Source: Yponomeuta sedellus
Taxonomy: Eukaryota > Arthropoda > Insecta > Lepidoptera > Yponomeutidae
Assembly (NCBI GenBank): GCA_934045075.1
Contig: OW203751.1
Location: forward strand, 5,405,822 to 5,469,821
Reading direction: 5' to 3'
DNA: 64,000 nucleotides
The translations under genes and the position numbers were made by a program. The notes beneath the pieces were generated by a model. That model had not been told where the DNA came from. It searched no databases and saw only the letters and a list, made by a program, of their open reading frames with translations. This document shows positions 55,448 through 64,000 of the stretch, one piece after another (position 1 is the first letter of the stretch; the number at the start of each line of letters is the position of its first letter).

Positions 55448-55630
55448 CATTAAATTATAACTGTTTTAGTACGGATTTCACTCGTCGGATGACCGTCATC
55501 CGAGACCACGGCACCTGTAAATGTTCCGAAACGTCGGAAAATTGTAAAAAAATATAATAAACGAGTGAAATCCGTACTAAAACAGTTATAATTATGTCTA
55601 GTACTCGTGTTAACCTTAGAAAATACTATA
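55448..55630. mobile_element. Inverted-repeat terminus element H, complete
   Basis: Perfect ~34-bp inverted arms (aattataactgttttagtac and outward) at 55452-55485 and 55560-55594 around a core with caccacgg-like, gttccgaaacgtcgg; continues to gttaaccttagaaaatacta. The CGAAACGTCGG core is reminiscent of PLE/hammerhead-bearing termini. Confidence 0.65.
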
Positions 55631-55914
55631 TAGACATTAAAAAAAATTAGTACAAACATAATCAACATTCACATAATAAATTATTATTAATATTTTGTAA
55701 TGTGATAATGATAAATAAAATAAATGTTTTTCAATTTCAATTTTAGTTTACAATAATTAATAATAATAACAATACCAATAGATAATGCAAAAAATTTACC
55801 CTAACTTACTCTTTAAAAAAAGAAATATTAATTTTATCCTTTAGATAAGGCCAATAGAATTATAATGGTATAATAATGCAGCCTAAATACGTCCTACTGT
55901 ATGGCAAATGCCTC

Positions 55915-55955
55915 TCAGAGAGAGAGAGAGAGACTATATAGTCTCTCTCTCTTAA
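55915..55955. repeat. (GA)n/(TC)n hairpin
   Basis: agagagagactatatagtct plus flanking GA/TC runs, a natural palindrome. Confidence 0.8.
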
Positions 55956-56005
55956 TAAAAAAAATCTTATGTAAGCGTATCGGTGAGAGCGGTCCTACAT
56001 TCGGG

Positions 56006-56358
56006 ACCAGTGGGCCAAGTTTACCGTGCCAGTCTCAAGCTTAGACCGGAGCGAACCTAGAGGACCAGTGAACCAAGTTTACCGTGGGACTAGTCTCAAG
56101 CTTAGACCGGAGCAAACCTAGAGGACCAGTGGGCCAAGTTTACAGTGGGACCAGTCTCAAGCTTAGACCGGAGCAAACCTAGAGGACCAGTGAACCAAGT
56201 TTACCGTAGGACCAGTCTCAAACTTAGACCGGAGCAAACCTAGAGGACCAGTGGGCCAAGTTTACCGAGTGACCAGTCTCAAGCTTAGACCGGAGTGAAC
56301 CTAGAGGACCAGTGGGCCAAGTTCACCGTGGGGCCAGTCTTAAACTTAGACAGATCCC
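56006..56358. repeat. 61-bp tandem repeat, six copies
   Basis: Units begin accagtg at 56006, 56064, 56125, 56186, 56247 and 56308 (first spacing 58, then 61). The unit includes ccaagtttaccgtggga, ccagtctcaagcttagacc and ggagcaaacctagagg. ggcc and gaacc variants alternate (ggg/gaa at units 1-4). Confidence 0.92.
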
Positions 56359-56560
56359 GACCGCGTATCCCGCGGTAATAAAACCGTGTTTCATCTCTTC
56401 TTTTGATGAACTAATCAGAACTTGTCCGTTGTTTATTTCATCCTATCTAGGTCGAGACGTGCTGGGAACCCTATAGCAATAATACTTAGGGTGTATCACA
56501 ATCGGCGGAAGTTCCTGATGATCCCGAAAAAGGGAGGAAAATAAAAGGAGCAAAAAAGTA
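56359..56560 (+). mobile_element. Possible LTR end and leader
   Basis: aataaaaccgtgtttcatct, then tcgtttattt-like DNA, aataatacttagggtgtatc, followed by acaatcggcggaagttcctg and a purine-rich stretch (aaaagggaggaaaataaaag). The order polyadenylation-like signal, terminal end, tRNA-primer-like site, purine tract resembles an LTR/leader, with the 61-bp repeats as U3-type enhancer repeats. No matching second LTR was seen. Confidence 0.25.
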
Positions 56561-56681
56561 TCCGGCTGCCCAATGGTCGGACGGGTTAGTATGAGATGAC
56601 CGTAAAAGCAATTGGTTCACATCATCATCTTGTACTAAAATCTACTTGAAATTGCCACTAGACTAAAAAGTAAATCGTCTA

Positions 56682-56930
56682 ATTCTTCTTCTTCTTCAGG
56701 CTATATTGGACACAACCCTTCCCTAGTGAGGCAAGGTTGTGCCACCATTGGGGGGTAATGCCCATAATCCCCACGCTGGGCATGCGGGTTGGTGATCGCA
56801 GTTTGGTGGAATTGTACTGCAGGGAGCGCTGCTGCCCGCCCCCCGGTTTGTGTCCCTTAGTCGCCTTTTACGACACCCGCGGGAAGAATTTGGGTTGGTG
56901 CTAATTTCTAGGCCGGCACCACACAGCAGC
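56682..56930 (-). mobile_element. LINE-tail-like repeat G
   Basis: Antisense; lacks tagtccactgctgg between the tail and the body. Confidence 0.7.
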
Positions 56931-56941
56931 AATTCTAATTC

Positions 56942-57115
56942 TAATTAAACTTTATTGCACACGAAACATTTAACAGGACATTTCATAAGAAATACCACGT
57001 ACAAAAGCGAGCTTATCTCTGAAAGAGATTTCTTCCAACAAACCTTAGAGAGTCGGCGAAGTAGTAAAAAGTGGGTTTATATACGTGTACAAAATATACT
57101 ACCTACATAAATATT
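56942..57115 (-). mobile_element. CR1/L2-type LINE 3' UTR, antisense
   Basis: actttattgcacacgaaaca, agatttcttccaacaaacct; the mirror of the 31.6-kb copy in sequence type. Confidence 0.65.
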
Positions 57116-57224
57116 GAATAACCTACCTAACTATGAAAGAAATAAATAAACTACAAAAACTAAAAATAAATACATAAATATATAGCTCAATGTTATGTGA
57201 CAGAGATGGCTAATTTTAAAAACG

Positions 57225-57382
57225 TATTTAAAGGCTAAAAATTCCGCCCGTGCCGGGATTCGAACCCGCAACCTCTGGCTATCCGTGCCAGCGCTCTTCC
57301 AACTGACCTAATGGGCGACTCACCGGCATCAGTGAAATTTTGAACCTCTTTACAATACTCTCTGTATTACGTACAGAGATAG
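57225..57382 (-). mobile_element. tRNA-type SINE family A
   Basis: Antisense copy with gggattcgaacccgc (B box) and ctcttccaactgacc (A box), and the 5' body ending in ctgtattacgtac. Confidence 0.8.
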
Positions 57383-57399
57383 ATAATGCTCTTCGTCTC

Positions 57400-57570
57400 T
57401 GAAGCAACTCGTCGAAAATCAGTTTAACAAATTATGAGGTTGCCCAAACCAGACCTGACGTGGTCAGGTCAGCTGCACGCCCCTGGATGGAAATGGAGAG
57501 AGACCGCGAAGGATGGCGTGATGGGGAAAAGGCCTATACCCAGCTGTGGACAGAAGTGGTCTGCTAATGA
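57400..57570 (+). pseudogene. LINE RT C-terminus remnant
   Basis: Reads MEMERDREGWRDGEKAYTQLW, then stop and a GATGAT tail; same type of C-terminal signature as 36930-37075. The following ~100 bp (57608-57690) is a scrap of the TATG-tailed LINE. Confidence 0.6.
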
Positions 57571-57726
57571 TGATTATGACGGTTAAAAAAGTATTCGAGG
57601 TATGTGCGTAGGTGATAAGCAATCAAGGCATGTCAGGATCGAGGCAAGTGGCAAATCACGGTCTCTGCCTAACCCTCTGGGAACCAAGCGTGAGTTTCTT
57701 GATATCAACTCCTGATATGTCCCCAC

Positions 57727-57998
57727 TGCGAGAGAGCGGTGGTAGCGGAGCGGTGTAGAACGCCGGCTTCTCGATCGGGAGGTCGTGGGTTCGAACCCCG
57801 GCATGTACTAATGACTTTGTTTTCTATGTTATGTACATTTGTGAAATTATAGTAGCAATACTACTCCCTGACGGTGAAGGAAAACATCGTAAAGAAACCC
57901 TAGTGTCTGAGGTGTTAGCGTACCTCAGCGCTTGCTACGTAGAATGGTCCAACTATGAGGCTAAGTGCGGAAATCTCAGGTCTAACTAACTAACTAAC
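57727..57998 (+). mobile_element. SINE family D
   Basis: Best copy: ggtggtagcggagcggtgta...ggttcgaaccccggc, full body, and a CTAA microsatellite tail (57980-58000), which abuts an antisense 5S-type SINE. Confidence 0.8.
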
Positions 57999-57999
57999 T

Positions 58000-58341
58000 A
58001 ACTATGTCCCCACTGCTAGGGCACAGGTCTCCTCCTGCATCGCAGGAAGGTTAGGCCATACTCACCACAGGGACCAAGTCTGCGTTGGTGGAAGATTGTA
58101 AGACAGTGGCGGGCCTTACTGTCAGAAGATATCAAGCCGCCCATTAGGCTTCGACATGGCTTAACGACTGCTATTACACGCCAGCCGGCACCAACGGCTT
58201 AACGTGCCTTGCGAAGCACGGAAACGCTCGGAAAAAATACTACAAGCGGTAATCAAAGGATGGTCACCCATCCAGAACCGTTGTTGCTTAATCTGTGATT
58301 GATTCTTAGCCCTCGGATCTACGGTGCCACGAGCGTTAGCG
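58000..58341 (-). mobile_element. 5S-type SINE
   Basis: Antisense and near complete; head end gtgccacgagcg. It abuts the CTAA tail of SINE D. Confidence 0.75.
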
Positions 58342-58599
58342 TGAGTTTATTATTATTATTAAAATTCTTTCTTGCATAAAAATTTTGCACATAGGCGAGC
58401 TTAATGCTACTTAGCATTATCTACCAGCTAACCTAAGTTTTGGAGATAAGATTAGCAGGTAGTGCAATATTAAACAATATAAAATTTACTAATTACGTAT
58501 ATCTATTTTATGTATTAACTTAAAAATGTTAGCGGAATATTATATTACATAACAACAAATAAATATGAAATACAATAAATACATAAACATTATCTACAT

Positions 58600-58601
<2 letters not shown>
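58342..58601. other. No clear feature
   Basis: ATT run at 58347-58360; aattctttcttgcataaaaa may be a LINE tail in antisense. Confidence 0.4.

Positions 58602-58651
<50 letters not shown>
58602..58651. repeat. (AT)n microsatellite
   Basis: About 25 units; a shorter AT run at 58966-58978 follows the first copy of the 286-bp repeat. Confidence 0.9.
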
Positions 58652-58653
<2 letters not shown>

Positions 58654-58679
58654 CAACGACGAAAATCATATAATACAAC

Positions 58680-58965
58680 GAAAATCAGCGTTGCAACGGA
58701 CAACTCTGTTGTAACATTATGCTGAGTCGGGCCCATTTTAGGGGCTCAATACTTAAAACCTATGTATTACATTACGTTGTTTTCGTGTTTTAAAGTTGAT
58801 TTATTTTTTAACTATGTCCTTTTTTTTGTAATGGGATTGTGTGTGTGTTTTTTGTTTCGTTTTGAGTATTGTGTCGTCAAATAGATACATTTTCTTTCTT
58901 TCAAAAAAATAAATAAATTTCACACAGCACAATCACTTCAGGTTTATTTATAAGGCTATACGTAT
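58680..58965 (+). repeat. 286-bp exact direct repeat, copy 1
   Basis: Identical by eye over its full length to 59670-59955 (offset 990). Includes gttgcaacggacaactctgt, a long T-rich part and aaaaaaataaataaatttca. Confidence 0.9.
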
Positions 58966-58978
58966 ATATATATATATA

Positions 58979-59669
58979 CCTACAAAATTCCTGGCGATAT
59001 TGATATGTCTACATGTGAATACTACTTATAATATATTATGATAAATTAATGAAGACTTAGTAGTGATGGTATACTTTACCTTTGAATACTTCAAGTGATT
59101 GGGCTTGTCGGATGTGTAGAGGTAAGCTATTCCATAGGTGAATTGCTGACACAGTGAAAGAGTTTATGTATTTACGTAAAATAATTCATTCTAATCGCTA
59201 ATGAAAGGTTTTTTTATGGAGAAATTTTACTGTCGAAATGATGACAATTAAAGTATGGATAAAGATATAATTGAGGTACAATTATTAACAATTAGGGAAG
59301 CTATCTACCTTAATTGTATATAATTGAGGTGGATAGCTACCTAATAGAAAATTATCAAATTAAATTTCTGAATTGCTTTATAGAAAAGTAAATTCTGTTT
59401 TCTCGCAGGTCCCCACTTTACGTACTTAACTTCTTTCGTTTGTATTTTATTCGCTTACCCGTAAGTCTATCAACACAATATTTGTATATCACTGACTTAT
59501 TTGTTTCACTGTTTATCCGCTTATATTATGTATTTATTACCTTCACTCTTCTCAAGCACTGCACAGTATAATATTTAAGTATTGTATTCTATTGTATATG
59601 TCACACCACGGGCAGCTTATTAATTTATTTTTACTCACGTACATGGCTAACCACAATTTGGACCCGACT
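58979..59669. other. Spacer between the exact 286-bp repeats
   Basis: Contains an inverted pair aaggtagatagctt-like / aggtggatagctacc around 59290-59340; no coding signal. Confidence 0.45.
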
Positions 59670-59955
59670 GAAAATCAGCGTTGCAACGGACAACTCTGTT
59701 GTAACATTATGCTGAGTCGGGCCCATTTTAGGGGCTCAATACTTAAAACCTATGTATTACATTACGTTGTTTTCGTGTTTTAAAGTTGATTTATTTTTTA
59801 ACTATGTCCTTTTTTTTGTAATGGGATTGTGTGTGTGTTTTTTGTTTCGTTTTGAGTATTGTGTCGTCAAATAGATACATTTTCTTTCTTTCAAAAAAAT
59901 AAATAAATTTCACACAGCACAATCACTTCAGGTTTATTTATAAGGCTATACGTAT
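59670..59955 (+). repeat. 286-bp exact direct repeat, copy 2
   Basis: Ends at cgtat as copy 1 does; flanks differ on both sides. A decayed relative of the first 60 bp is at 13742-13800. Confidence 0.9.
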
Positions 59956-60317
59956 GTAAGCCCCATGCACAAACAGCTTCCCACCTGGCTGAGCTAGCTT
60001 TAATAGCCTAAATATAATCTGGACTGTCCAGACCAAATATTAGCATTTAGACTGGCCAGCTGCATCGTATGCGATGGCCTTTATAGAGCTTAGTGCTAAA
60101 TGAGGATTGTTCTAAATACTGAGCGCTGCAAATTATACGTCATCTTTAAGGTATAAGCTTTGTGAAGGTGACGCTTCAATAGACGTGACGATAGTAACAA
60201 ATAAGCAACGATATTACGGGAAAGCATTTATTAAAAGGATTTAAAACACTGATTTAAGTTTATAAAAAAAAGAGATTACCAACATTCTCAATAAAATTAA
60301 AGGTAAGTAAAAACATT
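59956..60317. other. No feature identified
   Basis: Low-copy DNA. Confidence 0.5.
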
Positions 60318-60502
60318 AGGGACACAAACCGGGGGATGGGCTGCAGCGCCCCCTGCAGTACAATTCCACCAAACTGCGATCCCCAACCCGCATGTCCAGC
60401 GTATGGATTATGGGCATTACCCCCCAATGATGGCACAACCTTGTGCTATGGCGCTCATTAGGGGAAGGCTATGTACACTTAAATAGCCTGCAGAAGAAGA
60501 TG
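60318..60502 (+). mobile_element. LINE-tail-like repeat G, 5'-truncated
   Basis: Starts at agggacacaaaccggggg and ends ctgcagaagaagatga. Confidence 0.7.
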
Positions 60503-60514
60503 AAAAACATAAGT

Positions 60515-60795
60515 ATACCGATGTAAAACCTAACTGCAAAGTAGGTACTCGGTGTCGCAAGTGATGCAAATTACTTCAGCCAGATGTCGCTGCCTGTACG
60601 TAATACAGAGAATATTATAAAGACGTTAGAAATTTCACTGATGCCAGTGAGTCGCCCATTAGCTCAGTTGGAAGAGCGCTGGCACGGATAGCCAGAGGTC
60701 GCGGGTTCGAATCTCGGCATGGGTGGAATTTTTAGCCTCTAAATAGGTTTTTTAAAATTGTCCTTAGCACGGGTTAGTGCATTAAAAAAAAAAGA
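60515..60795 (+). mobile_element. tRNA-type SINE family A, near full length
   Basis: Contains the 5' body (gatgtaaaacctaactgc...), the head at 60652-60725 and the tail to the A-rich end at 60783-60793. The most complete copy in the window. Confidence 0.85.
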
Positions 60796-60827
60796 ATATA
60801 ACCTTAGTATATAATATTGACTACTGA

Positions 60828-60925
60828 ACGTTGAAGAAGCGAAGGTGACTTGATCTGTCAGGATCTTGGCAAGTAGTAGTTTGTGATCTCTGCCTAGCCT
60901 TCTGGGATACAGAAGGCTCTATCTT
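60828..60925 (+). mobile_element. TATG-tailed LINE 3' fragment
   Basis: gaacgttgaagaagcgaagg to cttctgggatacagaagg, decayed. Confidence 0.55.
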
Positions 60926-61641
60926 ATATTGTTATACTTAATTGTAGATTTTCAATCTGAAAAACTGGTTTTGTTTGATTACGTAACGTTAAGCACGTAA
61001 AATTATCTATTTTTACAACTTAGCAATCAATAATGCATGCTGTGTCTTACTATTATTAGTTATGGTGCCTTAATCTTTGTTGATCGTCTTAAGTTTGGTT
61101 TGTATATTAGTTTGTATATTAGTACCTACTATTAACTGTTGTGAAACCAAATAAATAAATAAAAATACTAGTGTTTCGCTATCGGCCCAGTCTTTTAAAG
61201 TTACCTATTCTGTTAACAAACAAGAACAGAACAGTTTTTAAGACAAAGTCCGTTTTCTAGTGTAGATAGTCGTCTGCAGAGTCTCAATTTAACTACGCAG
61301 TCTTAAGTAATTTCACTGAAAATTAGGAATAAAACGCTCTGGAGAGCAACGAAACGTAATTGAATTGGATATTTTTCTCTTTGACAGTTAGAAAAGCTAA
61401 TAACAATTTTGTATTCACTTTGTATCTTGATTTTAATATATTACGTAGGTAATATGCTGCGAAATTAGATACTCTACAGCAGCGGTTCTCAAACTTTTTT
61501 GGTCACGGAACACTTTTGAAAAGCGTAATACTTTACAGAACCCTAGAAAAAAACAATTGTTTTAAAACATTCTTGATTAATGAACATAATAAAAGTACTA
61601 CTTAGTGGTGTTAGATTTTTTTTTTAACTTTTTACTTTAAT
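60926..61641. other. No feature identified
   Basis: 61485-61560 (cagcggttctcaaactttt, ggtcacggaacac) resembles an old MITE end; its partner (cttgcggaacccttacagtgg, ccgcggaacacactttg) lies at 61848-61905, beyond the SINE at 61642. Confidence 0.4.
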
Positions 61642-61795
61642 AGTAAACGTAATACAGAGAATATTGTAAAGAGGTTTGAAATTTCACTGATGCTGGTGAG
61701 TCGCCTATTAGCTCAGTAGGAAAGAGCGCTGGCACGGATCGTCGCGGGTTTGAATACCGGCATGGGTGGAATTTTTTGCCTCTAAATAGGTTCTT
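61642..61795 (+). mobile_element. tRNA-type SINE family A, decayed
   Basis: The head lacks part of the anticodon arm (gcacggatcgtcgcggg) and the B box is mutated to ggtttgaatac. Confidence 0.75.
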
Positions 61796-61916
61796 CTTTA
61801 CTTATTGCTTTACTTAGTGAGAGGTGTTTGATTTTTTTTCTTAATTCTTGCGGAACCCTTACAGTGGTATCGTAGAGCCCTAAGATTCCGCGGAACACAC
61901 TTTGAGTATGGTTGCT

Positions 61917-62050
61917 CTTCTTCTTCTCCTTCAGGCTATATTATGTAGTCCACTGCTGGACATAGCCCTCCCCTAATGAGCGCCATAGCGCCCCGTCTTC
62001 AGCTTGCCGCATTTAGCATCAGCCGGCAGTTTTTCGCAGGCAGATGTACA
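61917..62050 (-). pseudogene. Same LINE RT 3' end, antisense
   Basis: ggctatattatgtagtccac to ttcgcaggcagat; about 35 codons of the C-terminus. Confidence 0.65.
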
Positions 62051-62133
62051 GAGATAAAATATTGTAAGTAATTTTTGTACGAATTACTGAAAATAGAGAC
62101 GATGAATATTAACCATCATCTTTATTCTACCTC

Positions 62134-62477
62134 GCTCGTGGCCTAGTCGAACCGAATGATTGGAATCAATCACTCGAGTTTAGCAACAACAGGCGCGGTC
62201 AGGTGCTGGATGGGTGACCATCCCGTTACTACCGCTAGTGGCATTTTTCCGAGCGCTTCCGTGCTTCGCAAGGCACGTCAAGCCGTGGGTGGCGGATGAC
62301 AGTCGTTAGGCCATGTCAGAGGCCTTATGGGCGGCTTGATAACTTCTGACAGTAAGGCCCGCCACTGTCTTACAATCCTCCACCAACCCGGACTTGGCCC
62401 CCGTGGTGGAGTATGGCCTAACCTTCCTGGAATACAGGAAGAGACCCGTGCCCCAGCAGTGGGGACATACAGGGTTG
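62134..62477 (+). mobile_element. 5S-type SINE
   Basis: Head with a good box C (gctggatgggtgaccatccc at about 62205-62224); part of the middle is deleted (gtgggtggcggatgac). Confidence 0.8.
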
Positions 62478-62837
62478 CAATCTGCAATGTGTTAATTCTA
62501 CTCACTAAGCGACCACCGCTATAAGTATAGCCTACTTACAATACAACGGCGCATATGACCTACATATACGTCTCTCCATTCTGTGCACACAATTTTCACC
62601 GACTCTGGAGCACCCTTTGTGCAATTTTTCCCGCGTAAACGGACGTACTGAGGTCTCTATACGGATCGAAATACTCCGTATTGCATTCTTTGCCTGATTG
62701 GACAAAGGCTGGTCTGCACTCATTGTTGTCTATTATTAAGCTTGCCTGAAACGCGGTTCAAAAAATGTGTTAAGTACACTTTGTGCCAAAAGGGCTACTA
62801 TGACATAAAGGTTTATTTAGATGACAATGATGTCTGG
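62478..62837. other. No feature identified
   Basis: Low-copy; a 63-codon frame without recognisable content. Confidence 0.45.
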
Positions 62838-62912
62838 ACTATGTCCAGACATTAAGGGCTATGTCCAGCAGTGGACTACATAATACCTATAGCCTGAAGA
62901 AGAATCAGAAAA
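62838..62912 (+). mobile_element. LINE 3' tail scrap
   Basis: gggctatgtccagcagtgga, then catagcctgaagaag-type tail. Confidence 0.6.
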
Positions 62913-63004
62913 AGATGTCAGGAATTAAAGCCAGTACAATGCATGAGTTCTATGTTTTGTAATTATTATGTAAGCTCTGTTAATTAAGAACGTTGAAAAC
63001 ACTA

Positions 63005-63140
63005 AGTTTGGTTTTCTTTTGTCCATTATTTCTCTAAAATGATCTAGATTTTGAAATAGACACCTAGTTTGAATTGTAACGTTCATTAAGCCGCAGTTTC
63101 TGTGCTAGTTTGAATAAAACCTTTTCATTTCATTTTTCAT
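63005..63140 (+). mobile_element. Repeat F, sense
   Basis: Sense copy ending aataaaaccttttcatttca. Confidence 0.7.
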
Positions 63141-63374
63141 GCAGTAATATTTTTATCAGAGGTCGTTTTTGCAAACAGCCTTATATTAATCTGGTCTAGT
63201 CATAAAATAATCGTAATTTATTTATTCATTTATTTGCCTTTTAGTTTGTACAGGGTTACAAATTAAGCCTTAAAATAAACTGGAAATACAAGAAGAAGAT
63301 TCCTCGATCTAGTGGCCTACCAAGTTCAACTATTGATTAATTAATTAATATAATTAAATAAATAAATAAATATA

Positions 63375-63423
<49 letters not shown>

Positions 63424-63427
63424 AAAT

Positions 63428-64000
<573 letters not shown>

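Noticed and set aside
56006..56358. CRISPR array or zinc-finger-coding repeat
   Set aside because: Head-to-tail identical units without variable spacers, and no conserved reading frame over the 61-bp unit.
58680..59955. LTR retrotransposon flanked by the 286-bp repeats
   Set aside because: No TG...CA ends, no target duplication, no primer site or coding sequence between them; kept only as a duplication.

Overview
This window looks like intergenic or heterochromatin-like DNA from an animal, most probably an insect and probably a moth or butterfly. No bacterial-style coding, intact cellular gene, CRISPR array or rRNA operon is visible. The evidence for an arthropod, likely lepidopteran, genome is the crowd of tRNA-type and 5S-type SINEs, LINE tails ending in GAA, TATG or GATGA microsatellites, a Penelope-like retroelement, TTAA-bounded MITEs and very long microsatellites. 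The lepidopteran assignment is inference from the style of these repeats and was not tested by a search.

Layout. 0-10 kb: tRNA-derived SINEs (three families), an exact 34-bp hairpin, a CpG-rich patch near 5.3 kb, a TTAA-bounded MITE and several copies of a SINE whose head matches the 5S rRNA internal promoter. 10-18 kb: more SINEs, decayed 3' ends of a non-LTR retrotransposon, an ~825-bp quasi-palindrome centred on a solo Penelope-type terminal repeat, and fold-back MITEs. 18.7-23.4 kb: the main object, a Penelope-like element (PLE) in an inverted configuration with 1,906-bp arms, encoding reverse transcriptase plus GIY-YIG endonuclease, flanked by a 12-bp target-site duplication inside a SINE. 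23.5-40 kb: SINE and LINE debris, a 1.27-kb array of an 11-bp unit grown from a LINE tail, two MITEs with clear target-site duplications, a decayed LINE reverse transcriptase split by a SINE, a local ~355-bp duplication and a 9-bp minisatellite. 40-51 kb: a LINE end with a TATG array, a palindromic minisatellite, a LINE C-terminus, and a 2.7-kb ATT array. 51-64 kb: a 10-bp GC-rich tandem repeat, duplicated segments (one an exact 286-bp pair), a six-copy 61-bp tandem repeat, further SINEs and LINE ends, and a GATA array that runs off the window end.

How the parts work together. The PLE is the only element here with long near-intact coding sequence. The LINEs are 3' fragments and would have supplied, or been related to, the machinery that moved the SINEs. 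Insertions are nested: PLE in SINE, SINE in LINE, SINE in SINE, SINE in MITE. This gives a relative order of activity, with the PLE among the youngest. Most other open frames in the window are by-products of microsatellites or SINE copies and are not annotated as genes.
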